Source of the DNA: Marchantia polymorpha subsp. ruderalis
Lineage: Eukaryota; Streptophyta; Marchantiopsida; Marchantiales; Marchantiaceae
Reading direction: 5' to 3'
NCBI GenBank assembly: GCA_037833965.1
Contig: AP031354.1
Span: forward strand, 9,898,001 to 9,962,000
Length of the DNA: 64,000 bases
In this document: positions 37,901 to 50,355 of the stretch, piece after piece
Numbering within the stretch: position 1 is the first letter of the stretch
Layout: every line of letters begins with the position of its first letter
Position numbers and translations under genes: made by a program
Notes under the pieces: model-generated
The model's database searches: none
What the model was told of the DNA's origin: nothing
The model's input: the letters and a program-made list of their open reading frames with translations, nothing else

Positions 37901-38460
37901 TTTGTGCATCTACCAACTCAAGGGAGAAATATCTCCCTAGTATTACTCTTGACTTCTAGCAAAGTGTTTCCCTAAAATGGTCATGGAAGGTTCAAATCAA
38001 GGCTGTCGCACGGAGAACAAGTACGTCAAGCTTCCACATCCTGAAGGGACTCCATTATTGCTCCTGTAAAAAATAAAGTGGCTGATGTTCTTATTCGTGT
38101 GTTAAATGAAGACAAGCAGGATTTTCATTCCTGTGTTCAAGTACGTCGAAACTGTTTATTGTGGGGTGGGAAAAATCTATCAGGGAGATTCTATTAATCT
38201 TATTAAGTCTTCATCTCAACGCTAGGTTGTCGCTACAACTCGAGGTTGTGATTTGGGGTACACCCTTATTAGAGATGGCTTTTATTTTCACATGGACTAA
38301 ATTTCCATATATTTGAAACACATTACCTACGAAATTCGTTTAAGGCAGGGTGCCAAGAAGTACACAGCGTCGTGCAATCCCGCAAGTTCTACCGCATGTA
38401 ATTGAACTTTCGACTTGCCAACCACCACCACCAAAAAGTACGACAGTACGAGAACGGGCC

Positions 38461-38582
38461 TGCAATAACAATGAGCGTAGTGAAATTACCAATTTCGAAA
38501 TAGTCTCGTGAACAAATACCAACAATAACAATGAGCGTAGTGAAATTAATAATTTCGAAATAGTCTGGTCAACAAATACCAA
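38461..38582. repeat. 60-bp tandem duplication
   Basis: Two adjacent copies with an exact 60-bp period, both containing CAATAACAATGAGCGTAGTG and AATTTCGAAATAGTCT, differing at only a few positions. Sixty bases is 20 codons, so a minus-strand frame reads the repeat twice (ISLRSLLL), but no gene is supported. Confidence 0.92.
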
Positions 38583-39999
38583 GTGATTATACTTCTTTTG
38601 TTAGTCGCATTTTATTCAATTGCTTTACTCCTCCATATGAGATCATTGTGTATTGGGATAGTCAATTTTATATCCACCCGAGAAATCATTAAGATATACG
38701 AGATGCAAACCGAAATATTATCTGCTCATAGAGGGATCTATATATTCAATCGAAGATATCTTTTATCATCAGTAAGGAAATGAACATACCCAGCACATTG
38801 CTCACAGTCATTCTCCTACGCCAGCAGCGTTAGATAGAAGAATGAATCTGTGTACGAGCTCATCATATCTATAATTGACTCATTCGATATGCAACTGTGA
38901 ACGATATGCAATTCGTTTGCATAGCGAGGAAATCTGGAACGTGCGATGCACTATCCACCAATAGTGCATGTAAAGGAATCAAACAGGCTCAGTTAATACC
39001 AATCTTAGGAATTAGGTTTGATTTCAATTATCAAAATAGGATTTAGTTACCTTTACATTAATTCCAGAATTCAGAATCGAATGGTGAATCATATGCATAA
39101 TGAATTGTTGCGCTGAGATACAGATTCGTGTTACGGATTTAGGAATTTCAGTTAATGTTAGTTGTGTATAATTGTTGCGAGATCTCATATGGGTCCCTCT
39201 GCTCAGCTCTCAAGAATCAGATGCTCTCTTGCTGCTTGGTATCTAAGTCGCGTCATTAAGGCAAAAAGGCTTTTGGAACTTCAAATTCTTGAAAAGACTT
39301 ACTGATTGATGTTGAGGTCGACGTATCAGTTGATACTTTTGCTGCCATGGAAATTCATATCGAGTTTTCTGCACACCCAGAGAAGTACTTATTGTTCAAC
39401 GAGAACATAAATTCTTTGTAGACGACGAAAAGCTTCCTCTCTCGTGAACCAATCATATTGGGTGGATTCTGGACGTTATATCTACCTGAAAGTAGATTTC
39501 TTTCGACTGGATTTGCACGGAAGAACTATGTTGTGCATCGCTCTCCTCGTGGCGATAGAGCTCAAGTCTTCCTTCGCTGGACAGAACGTTTACTTTCAAG
39601 TTTTGCTCGTTCGATCTGAAGACATGTATCGCTAGATATCAAACACCATTCTCTCAATATACGAGCTTATTCCTGTGTACATCTTAGACGATGCCTTCAA
39701 CATGAATGTTGGATGATTTGATACGGAGTCTTGCGAATTCGGAAAGATACTTAGATGGCGCATTAGAGTCGTGATAAGGCCTATCGAAAGCAGCACTTAT
39801 CAACTTTACATGCAGATGGGAAGTTTACTAAATCTGCGTTTGAAATACTCCTGCAAGGGATATAAAATCCAAGAGATAAAATACGTTTTTAAGTAGGTCA
39901 TAAGTAGTATCACTTCTTACGACAGGCAGTGTAAGAGAGTGACGTGATGAAGTTCACTTGGACGTTGAATATTTGTGCAGCAGCAGGTCATACGAGTGA

Positions 40000-42900
40000 T
40001 CAAGACAAGTGCAGAAAGCTTGGGATTAAACTAATTACCATGTCAAAATCATCTCCCTTGATGCTTTGATCTGTACCATTCAGCTCTGCCAGCCGTTGAC
40101 AAAGAGCAGCTCGCATATTTGCCTCGGTTCGTCGCCACCCTCGCTCTCGTTTCATCACCTCGTCTGGAAAAGGATGAACTCCAGTTAAATTGTTGACTAA
40201 CAGGTTACTTGTCACAGGTTTTGCCAACCTAACAAGTCTAGTGGTCTCAACATGTGAAGTCGGTTCCAGGTTGCAAGCTTACCTTGGAGTGATCTTAGGG
40301 CACTCTCGCTTGAGCCTTGAATAATGTCTGAGGCAGGAGTGGGTGGCCGCATCGAATCTTTGTTCCTCAAATTTCTCGATCCGTCAGGCTTTGTTGCTGA
40401 AACTGGCAGCTTTTGTTGGCCATGGGATACATTCCCACCATTAGAAGACAATTTATTTGATTCACTCCGAGCTTGGCGCATTGCTCTTTCTTTAGAGTCA
40501 CGATCAGTGTTGAAGTAACTTAGTCTATCTTGTTCTAAATATGGTGCTGGCGAAAAATCAGAAGCTTCATGGCTCCCCGAGACTCGTGATGGTTGTCTCC
40601 CTCTGTTGCCGTTGGAGGTTCTGATATCTCCATCTCGAGGAGAAGGTTGGTGGGCTTCGTACATAGTACAGTCCTGCATGCTCCATCCATTGGCTTGTGC
40701 CGCTGCTTTTGATTCATGCGCAGCCACTGAAAAGTTGCTTCTTCGATCATTGAGCGAAAGTGTCTGAGAATCGTCGGAAGAAGGGGGACTTCGTGGCAGA
40801 TGAGAGTTTGTTCTTTTCCTGGATGTACATATGTAAGTAGGAGTTTTTTTTTGGGCACCGAGAGAAGAATTTTGAAAAGCTTCTATGAGCGTAGGACTTC
40901 GCTCTCCACCTGCCACTCGATACATCTCCGAAGAAGAACCCAAATCTTGTTTACTGGGTGACGATTGCTGAGAGGACTCGGACGACTGGCTTCTCACGTC
41001 CGATGCTTCTACAACTTTTCCAGCAGGTTGACCGTTCGCCATGGTACCATTTGAATTTTGTTGCCTCCTCGTAGTATCTGTCACAGACCAAGCCTTTCGT
41101 TCCCCTTTTTTGACAGAATCAATTGGTAACGCCTGGTAATAAGTCTTGCTAACTGGGGTGGATCCCTGAAAAGTTGGGACCTTAGGAGGCCGTTGATTGC
41201 GGTCGACACTGAAAGAATGCTTGCTCTCGACGGCGTTTAGTATTTCAGAAGCCTGGGGTTTCCGCATTAATTGAACTTTGCTGCCATCTTTCGTACCTCT
41301 CCTAGCTGAGGATGACGAATTCCTCGCCGAGGAATCTGCTGGAGGACGTGAAGCTTCAAACAAGAACGAGGGTTTGGATGATTGTTGTTTTGATTCTCTC
41401 GAGTACGTCCCAGAGTTATGTACCTGTGCAAATCGGTCCGACCTAAGAATGCTATGATTCAGGAGTCTCCACGTTTCCAAGATTCATCACGTCCTCATGG
41501 AAGGCTCATACAACGCCGTAGGCTGCTAGCGTATAATGGATTTCATTATTTCATGCCTAAACTGGGCAGATTTTAAACTATAATTTGATTACTGTTGGAG
41601 TAAGTATGTGTCACTCACCACGCTCCCGTTAGATTGCCTCTCAAGCTCTAGAAAGTCGTCCATGAGATTGTCGCCAGCCTGATCTGCTTAACAAAAGAAC
41701 GTCTCATATCAATAAACACAGGCTCTGACTCTTCAACAAACACTGCTCAAATGGTCAACATGGATTGGCACACGAAATTCTAAATATGGATATTCAGGGA
41801 GACTCACCAGCAGCAATTGATCTCTCCAGCGATGGGGCAAATTGTGCAGCTTCAACTATCGCTTCTTGTTCAGCCTCGGAAATCACCCTGTAGCCATGTT
41901 ATTTCACGTTGGTATCATTGTCATATTTTTTAAAACTATGGAACACAGTAGGAAAGTTACATTACAGGAAGAGAACCCCACCTTTCAGCATTCAGTAGCC
42001 TCTCTTGTACAGCTCCTAGATTCGACTCCAGATGACGCTGTATCCTTTGAGCTTCCTCAAATTCTTGCGTGAGAGAATCGTATTTTTGTTGTAACCTGCC
42101 AAGTACATTGTGGTGCAAGCTGTTAAAACTCAAGAAGAATTTATGTGTCAGCTCTAATTGCACAAATAAAAGTCACTCAGAAGGAATACCGTGGTTCCGA
42201 TTGTGCTTGCTTTCAGATGCGACGATAGGGCACTGTTGCCCCAGTGCGAGGGTCACTTCGGTTCTTTCAAGTAATTAGATGGCAATTTTGTAATTTTCAA
42301 CAAATCAACCTTGCCCTCGAATCGGCGACTTCGTCTTCTGCTGCGATACTTCAGGTTACCATCACTGTTTTCTAAAATCTGCAGTGAAAACTCACCTCAC
42401 TGCAGATAGGTGTAAGATGAAGACTATGATAATTGGAGAAGGATTCACCTTCGCTTCTCTTCCAAAAGATGCTGATAATCTTTGCGTTTAGCGTCTAGAG
42501 TTTCTTCAGTGGACTCTAAACATCTTCCGAGTTCTTGGATTTGGCGTTTCTGCTTTCGTAAAACAGCTTCTTTCTCCTTAAAGCCCTGTGCAAGTATATC
42601 TTCAAAATAAGGACCCGCTTTGAACGACGCATAACCATACTAGTGCTCCAATCATTCAACCTTGTGATGAATTATATCACTCTAGGATTCGCGTGAGAAT
42701 AAAAAAATTACTAACTATAACTTCCGTGAACAATCCAAAAATGCCTTTCTAACATTGCTCCCTGAAAGCTTATATCGCTTCAGACTCGAATGCAGAAGTT
42801 TGTCAAAAGAAGACCGTTATGTAGATGAGAATCAGTATCCGGAAGTGAAGTTCTGATATACTTCTAGTTGCAATCTCTGGAAAATGACCGCCACTTGGTG

Positions 42901-45900
42901 CGATTCAGAATCAACTGGGGGTTCAACTCTTCACCAATATTTGCACTGTGAACATGAGATCTCAAAGCTTCTCAGGCGAGCGATGGATTGATCTAAGCTA
43001 TCAGATGTTAATTTTGCCTTCAAGCTAGTGCAATGGTGACATTGAGAAAATTTATGCCAAATTGTCCTGGATATTCAAGTATGGATATCAGCGCGTTTGA
43101 AACTCTGTCCACCTCACCTTTTCGCATTTCCTGTGCAAGGACCCGCTATCCACACTGTCGAGGTTGTGGCGAAGGTCAGCCAGGTTCTGCAAGTAGTAGG
43201 CAAAGGTGAGATAGAATCACTTTTCCTGATTCCGGAGATCATATTGCCAAACAATACACCAAGGCGACCGTCGCAATGAAAAAGGCACCATGCGGCATGC
43301 ATGGCATTCACTAATGTCCACGTCATTTGCCATGAATAAATGAAGATGCATATATATGTCCAAACCGTTAATTGGATACTACACTTTAAGAAGAGATACA
43401 TTCACGGCTATTTGAATGTGTAATTAGATTAAAGAAAGATAATAGTCTGATTGATTTTTGTCACTGTAAGAAAACTTATTATCTCATTTCCTCCCCGAAT
43501 TTCTTTGTGGGGATACTCTTACAAAGTCCTGACTTTGTGCAATATGTGCAATAGAACTTTACGTCGTGACGAAAGGCTCGCAGCTGAATAGTTGGGCTTA
43601 GTGGCCCATCTCTTACCATTTACTTGTAGCTTTGAATTTTTTAATGAGTTTGCCTCTGAACTCATGATCATAAAGTTCGGGAACTCGGTATAGTTCATTG
43701 TTATATGCAATGAGCTTTGATCGTCGAGGCTGGCATATACTTAGAGGTCTTCGCTAGTAAAAGAAATCCAGGAGACACACCTTTTCGATAGCATCTTTTT
43801 CCTCTTGTAACTTCTGCTTGGCACACTCTAAAGCCTCATACTCTGCTTCTTGTCTGTCTCACAAAACGATGGGACAAGTCAGTCAGATTTACCCAGATTT
43901 AAGAGTGGAACGAGTTTCAATGAACCTTTTCGCCCGCTCGCATCACATTGTACACTTAACGCCTCACAATCCACGGACGATTAGGAACAGTTATCAAGTA
44001 GAAGTGCATGATCAACATTATCGACAGCTCATTTTGCTCTACATCTTAATGCGAAGTGTCAGTACTTATTGCTCCTAAAAGATTACAGGTTTTCTGCTCA
44101 TTTACTACTGGAACCTCTCGTTTATGTCCAACGTTCCTCTGTGAATATGTAGACTTCCGAAAGTTGTCGTCAAATAATAAGGTGGTTATCATGTTCGGTG
44201 ATGAGATTTAGATGGCATGGACTGCTGCCTACGAACTTGACGAAACTCCAATTTCAATCGCAGAGTGAGCGTGAGAAATGATGTACTGAAACTACACCTG
44301 GCCAAAGAGGATTGCAGTTGTTGTTCTGCAAGCTGAAGTTGGCCAATTACTGAGTCGCGCTTCCAGAGCAAGGCTTTTAGTTCTTGACAATATTTTTGTT
44401 GAGTTTCGACAATCTAATTTTCGTCAACATAGAACGCAAATAACAAGCAAATCAGAAAATTGAAATGACCTCAATATATTGAACGTCCTTGCTATGTAAT
44501 ATCTCGTCTGATCTCACAAAAGAGAAGTCCAAGGAATGAATGATAAACTGAATATCAGCAAGATCAAATTTCACTGCAGCTTATAGAACAAGAGAATTAT
44601 CTCATTCCGATTTTGTAACGAAGGAAGCTGATCATACTTCTTCCTTTTTCTGAAGAGCAGCTTTTAGGTCCTGAACTCTCCCATTTATCACTTCAATCTG
44701 CGCGCATCCATGAGCGAAATGGAAATAGTTAAGAATACTAGAAGCGTAGACTTGATTCTCCATCGATCGAGGCTTTATTCAGCACATGTTTCATATATAA
44801 CCTTCAGCAGAAAGCAGAATGCTGTAATTGCATATGTTGCGCCCATAAGAGATTTAATTGGAATCCTCATAATGGACCCTGGAATGCAGGCTTCGAGCCT
44901 CACCTTGTGCAAGTGGCTTGCGCATTGTCTTTCTCTATCTTCAAGTTGCTTTTTGAGCTTAGCTAATGTCTTCTGTTGATCCACCACCTCTTGAACAAAT
45001 TGACTGTTCTTCGCTTCCAAATGAGATATCTTTCGTTCTTTCTGTTCAAGTTCTGCATTCTGCGAGAACCACTTGAAACAGTAGGTCAATTACAATGCAG
45101 TCAAGCGTACGACACCGTCATTTTTGCGGGATAAGGTTCTTCGTAATGCAGAACAGGAGGAAGCTCAATATGAAGAAGCAAAAACTCTTCGTGGCCGTAT
45201 GCTTTCTGTGGGAATCAGAAGAGAAAAGTTATCAGCTCCTGCTACCTGGAAGGCTGTAGGATGGAAATCTATCTGTGGAGTATGGATTCTATTTCAGCAG
45301 TGATTATGAAATGATCAGTCACCTCTTCTTCTTCTCGCTGCTGTAGAAGTCTCTGAATGTTCTCTTCGTTCACTCTTTCTTGTCTGCAATTTCATTCAAC
45401 AGCAGGTATCAGCAGGTTTGAAAGGTTCTTGACCTAATTTGTAGTAACCCAGAGTCCAATCGACGGAACGTGGACATTCTTCGAGCCTAGTAGTTTGCAC
45501 TATTCGGTGAAGAACAAATCGTAGACAGGACAACATTTTCATTTTTCTCCGCGCACCGAACAGCAGCATTCACATCCTGTCTTTGGGACGTATGCCGCTT
45601 CTAAAAGCTTTTGGGTGGCGATAGTCTCCCATTCTAACGGCTGGAATATGATTCGCATTTTCGGATGTTGAGTGGGCCGAACATCGTGTGTCCGGAAAGC
45701 TTAGATGAGATTGAACGTAGCTTGTAATGCATATGGTGTCAATCTGATCTATTCAGGCGCAAGGTCCAATTGTAGCTCTTTTGCTCAAAATTTTGAAGGC
45801 AGATGTTTCACACACCTGTCAAGCTCACACTTCTTCGCATGTAGGGCCTTTTGCAGCTGGATGATCACTTGATCCTTCGACTTCAGAGCATCCTCCCAAT

Positions 45901-46147
45901 TCTTACGAGCAATGGCTCCTCTATTTACAACACTAATGTGCTGCTCTCGGAGCTCCACCAGCTGCAACTCTTTCTCATTTAAAGCTGCTCTCAAGCTCAA
46001 CAACTTGTTCCCATAGTTCAGATCTACCCTACTGATAAGGTCATCGTCATTGGCATTAGAAGGATCATTATGACCAGGAGTTCTGCTCACCCCATGTTTC
46101 TTTGCAGAGGCTCGTTTCCGATGAGTAGTGCCACTTGCAGTAAACAT
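40000..46147 (-). CDS. Large coiled-coil protein, 14 exons, function unknown
   Basis: Minus-strand exons: 46147-45816, 45383-45323, 45059-44904, 44697-44638, 44413-44298, 43853-43781, 43186-43118, 42585-42449, 42348-42310, 42095-41982, 41887-41808, 41683-41619, 41423-40283, 40163-40000. They join in frame (2607 nt, 868 aa). A basic N-terminus (HRKRASAKKHG) is followed by a long, broken coiled coil to about residue 434, with heptad-like segments such as RVNEENIQRLLQQREEEE and IQRHLESNLGAVQERLLNAE, ending at DNLMDDFLELERQSNGS. Residues about 435-814, mostly one large exon, are Ser/Gln/Arg-rich and look disordered. The C-terminus (DEVMKRERGWRRTEANMR, then LCQRLAELNG) forms another charged helix. 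No signal peptide, motor, kinase or CAP-Gly domain is seen. The layout is typical of cytoskeletal or centrosome-like scaffolds; a role in microtubule or blepharoplast organisation is speculation. The 3' end is uncertain: CATG|GTAATT at 40039/40038 could be a donor to further exons instead of reading through to the stop at 40000. Confidence 0.82.
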
Positions 46148-48200
46148 GTGGTTTCGCTATGCTTCCGTAATGCGCCGTTTGTGTTACCAGCTTGTCTGTG
46201 TTTCACTCTTGGAAGGGGCCAGAGGCCCGGACTCCTGAAACTACACATCAAGAAAGACGACGGCTTCGGAGCCGTACAGCCTCATGTGACGTTTTTTCAC
46301 AGTCCTTCGAAAGTAAGCTCATGTGTGTTTCTGTAGACAACGCTGGCTAAATTTCTCCTCATTGTTCTGCTTCATGTAAATTAATATCTAATATGTTGCA
46401 TTCTTTGAGCATCGTGACACAGTAGACGCGTGGAGCGACATTGCTCATCTACCGATAATTCCAAGAGAGGACACCCGAGCCACAGAGGACATCGGAAAGT
46501 TGATAGCATGTATCCTGCGTCGGCCATGCTGCGTATGACTCACTCCAAGAAGAACATTGGGTTCTCAACCAGTCAATTAAAAGCGGAAGCGCGTTTGTCC
46601 CTCTTCGTTCTGCTCCAATATTCCACCGTCTTAAGAAACGACCGCGAGCAACACCAGGACCTCAAGCACGGATTTCAAGAGCACATCATCCCTTCCCCGA
46701 CAAGAGCTAGTAAGCCATGTCACTGAGTGCTAACGCCTTCTTAAACCTCGGGTTCTGATAGTGCCAACAATCAGCACGAGCGATCAATTTGATCGAAGAT
46801 AATCAGACCGCAGTCGTCGAAAGATCGGTGGTACCACCAGGTGGCTGCTCGATCGCAGAGCGAACACTCTCAATCTCTTCGCATTCCTGAAACGCACGAG
46901 AGCGAGCGCATGCGCAAAACTACTGTTTGATTCCCAAATTTATGTCAGCTTTAAACCTAACGGAATTGCGCCCGCATCTCCACGATGTGAAACAAAATTC
47001 GCGTGTTTCTCACCGACATTCCCTTAATTTCCTTTCCGAAACCGCAGTCAAAGAAGAACCAGAATTTGGCCAATTGTACAGCCAGATCCTGTGTCTCGGT
47101 CAAGGAGCGAAGACGTACGAAGCATGCCTTCGTTAGGAGTCTGCGTCTCTGCGGTTAGTTTCGTAATGCCGTAACTGCCAGGATTGTCCCGAACCTCACT
47201 CCTGACCTCCTACCGCGGTCCCAAACTAGGCCGAAAACAGACCGTTAAAGGTGCGAAGATTCGTCGCCCAGTACACTGCTGCATAGCACTGTCGTCACGG
47301 AGGATGAACGAAGTTACTGCGATAATTAAGTCAACAGAGAATTAAACTCATGAATTATTATCTTGCATGAGTGGTCTCCGCCATGGTGCCTTTTATCCCG
47401 CAGATATCCATTTTCCAAGTTCTATTTCCCCTTATTGAGATGCCATCGATAATACGACATCCAACAAGAACTAAATGTGCTACTGCATTACTTGTGCATT
47501 ATCTCTTATGTGAAGAATTCCACTTCCTTTTCTTTCATCTCAAAATTTTGACTTTTGAATGAAGATGATACGAACATTGGTTATGACTACCAACCATGGG
47601 AATACCAATCGCTGTTAGCATGTTGTTTTGCCAATTACCATCTGCCAAAAATCTACATTTGATTGGATAATATGTTTGAAATTGGGATATATATAAGATA
47701 GTTCAATGTTAAAACGACCACATCTAATATTAAAACTACCAAAAACGTGTCACGTCAAAAACAAATTTGCAAAGAAGATCAGTTATTTTCTGAAGATCTT
47801 GTATCTCTCCTAGCTACTTCTTCTTTGGGAGATTCAGGAGCTCTTGAGGGCAAGGTAGAGCCTGATGGGTGTGGGGATCGTATGCAGAGACATTCTTAGT
47901 CTAAGTGCTCCGAGTGCCCGCAATCTGTCATCCCGTCTCGGTTTCGTGCGGCCATATTTGTTGAAGAGTTTGATGGAAACCAGACAATACTGCTTGTTAG
48001 CATACTGTCTTACCGTCTCGGTTTTGTGCGGCCATATTTGTTGAAGAGTTTGATGGGAACGAGACAATATAGCTTGCGACCAATCTTGTTTGCGCCAGGA
48101 GGAGATAAGATTTGGTTGGTGTGAATGCCAAAAAAGCTGCTGGATGCGAGGAGGGCGACCAAGTCCTTTGACAAGACCTCAAAAGTGTTAAAAGCAAGCC
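46148..48200. other. Intergenic, upstream of the coiled-coil gene
   Basis: 46.15-47.3 kb is balanced in composition and probably holds the promoter and 5' leader of the leftward coiled-coil gene. Short plus-strand frames at 46430-46726 and 46927-47136 have no domain signal. 47.3-47.8 kb is AT-rich. The 80-bp duplication at 47926-48085 lies shortly before the hAT remnant. Confidence 0.5.
47926..48085. repeat. 80-bp tandem duplication beside the hAT remnant
   Basis: CGTCTCGGTTT then GTGCGGCCATATTTGTTGAA begins at 47934 and again at 48014, continuing through AGAGTTTGATGG and AGACAATA in both. The period is 80 bp. Subterminal repeats are common in hAT elements, so it may be part of the element's end, but no terminal inverted repeat was identified. 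Confidence 0.85.
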
Positions 48201-48405
48201 TACTTAAAGTCGACGCATATCAAGTGCGCAAAAAATAAAACAAAATATGTAATAAAAAGGTGCCGAAAGAAAAGACTGTTTTCTTGCTATGATATTTGTC
48301 AATTCAATGTCTCGTGGACGTTCAAAGCAGTTTGTTGTCTTCCAGGAAAAATATTGCAATGAGTATGTACTGAGAATTACTTCTCGTGATGCCGCTTCTT
48401 GAGAA

Positions 48406-50355
48406 GTGATCTCTGTAGTGTGTTTGTTTTGCATTGTTTTCGGTCGAGATGCTAATGTTAAAGCCAAGGGCAAGAGATGCCCCAAGTATTGGTCGACTGG
48501 TTTGTTCCGTGTGGACAACTACTGCTCTCATATGCATTCTCAGCATGCTTCCAAGTATAATGAATATCAATTGTTGAACTCCACCGATGATCTTCTTGCT
48601 TTTTTTCAATCTATCAAAGTGACTTATATGAACACCTTGCATGCACATTTTGTCAACGAAGGAGATGGGTTGTGTTTTTGGATTAACAAATCGATTGTCG
48701 AGACAATCATTGGAGAAATGTTTTTTCATCCAGATGATATCGAAGGCGTGACTCATACGCGAGCTCTGACTATTTTCCAAATTGTAGATAAAGATAAGAT
48801 CAATGGACTTGAAGTTTATTTTGCTGAAATCAAAACAGAAAAGTTGTTTCAATTGGCTATCAAGTTGGTTGCTCTCGGTGATTCTTTTCGCAGCGTCAGT
48901 CGCCAACTTCAAGTGATTCGAGATGAATCTAGCATCGCGACTTATGGAACTGCTTCTGATGTCACCGTGTCGAACTACATTCGAATTTGTATGGCTGCAA
49001 CTCTGCAAAAGGTGTCTGAAATCATGGAAAAGTCTTGGGCAATCTCAATTGAATTTGATTGCTCAACGCATCATAGCCGGTCAAATCTCGACATGCGTGT
49101 TCGATTTTTTTGCGAGAAACACCTATGTAATTATCATTCGATTGCATTTTCTATGTTCAAACGCCATATTGCTGCAAATATGTCAGACCTAATTGTGAAA
49201 TTCTTCGATGTCTTGTTCCCATACTAGAGATATGTTATTGTTGGATAGTCAACAGATGGTGACAGGTCCATGACTGATAAAATTCGATGAGTTGTTACAA
49301 GCTGCCGGGAATTGTTGCCGGGAATTGTACGAGTGTGATGTGATTTGCATCAATTCGATCTTGTGATGTAGGCGGTATTTGAGGCCACTTTCAATGAGAA
49401 TTTTCTTGGTTTGTTGAGAAAACTGATTGGCTTCTTGAGATGGCATCAAAACTTGAATCAACTCAATGAGAAGTGAATGTCCAAAGTTTTGCAGTTTACA
49501 TTGGATTTCAATGGGCAAAGTGCTTTCATGGCTTGTGCTTCACCGTGTAGAGGTCCAGCAATACTTACTAAAGAAAACTTAGAGCGGACCCCTTCAGATT
49601 CTTGGTGGATATTCACGTATACAATAAATGCAATTGTGAATGAAGCGAACATTGTCTTTTAAGAGCTACAAGGAATGAAAGTGTTAATATCGCAGCATTG
49701 TATGCGATTAAAAGAGTTGGTTCATTGACAAGAGGCTTATTCAAGGTGACACATGCGCATGTACGGTCATATATGGACGGCCTTGATGTTGGTTTTAGTG
49801 ACTATAAATCAAATGGAAGAAAGTACTTCAAACCACCTTGTGTCATGCGTTTGTGTTGTATTTGTACATCTTGCCGACAACATCTCTGCTATTGTGGCTG
49901 AACGAGATTCTTGAAATGATGCTCGTGAAGAGTTGCCAACTGTATTGCCACACCAGCTTGTTGCTTCTGATATGTGTGCACTCGTACGAGAACTCGATGT
50001 ACATAATACGCGTCTCAAGCGATGCTTTTCAAATTATGAGATTCAAAAAATCGACCAAGATTATGCAGACATGATAAGAACCGTTCGTATGGAGCTTGAA
50101 CTCAATGCCTCTTTGAATGCGATGACGAACACTGCAACTTCTTTTGAAGATGCAGGGAGTGTTTTTGGATCTAGATTTCAAATGTTGAAAGAGTTTTGTA
50201 ATGACTCTGCAACTATGATCTCAAACACAGCAACGGTTGAGAGTGATTTTTATCGTCTTGGATTGAAGAAGAATGAGTATCGCAAATCTTTAACATATTT
50301 CTTTTTGGAAGTATTACTTCATTCTAAACAGTATTTCAATTTGTTTGACCGATAA
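48406..50355 (+). mobile_element. Decayed hAT-type DNA transposon (transposase remnant)
   Basis: The open frame 48406-49227 begins with a BED-like zinc-finger segment (KCPKYWSTGLFRVDNYCSHM followed by HASKY). It continues to WAISIEFDCSTHHSRSNLDM and HSIAFSMFKRH, matching the start of the hAT DDE core. The same frame goes on past a stop into STDGDRSMTDKIR, CDLHQFDLVM and FEATFNENFLGLLRK, interrupted by several stops. Near 49480 the reading continues in another frame as CPKF..HWISMGKVLSWL, then shifts again to DSWWIFTYTINAIVNEANI. The open frame 49933-50355 carries the C-terminal part (SDFYRLGLKKNEYRKSLTYF). The transposase is thus present nearly end to end but broken by stops and at least two frameshifts, so it is inactive. 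Terminal inverted repeats and target duplication were not found by eye. Confidence 0.85.

Larger units (their letters stand above)
34398..39999. other. AT-rich intergenic region
   Basis: 34.4-34.7 kb is balanced in composition and probably forms the promoter or 5' leader of the SRA gene. The rest is AT-rich. Short frames at 35120-35443 (+) and 36274-36495 (+) have no recognisable domain. No RNA gene or complete mobile element is evident. Simple repeats occur at 34938-34971 and 38461-38582. Confidence 0.5.

Noticed and set aside
37985..38005. tRNA-like GGTTCAAATC word
   Set aside because: No acceptor stem or anticodon arm can be folded around it.
46430..47136. Two plus-strand frames of 98 and 69 codons
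   Set aside because: No recognisable domain; position suits the promoter of the divergent coiled-coil gene.
48322..49008. 228-codon minus-strand frame
   Set aside because: It is antisense to the hAT transposase remnant, whose plus-strand motifs are recognisable.
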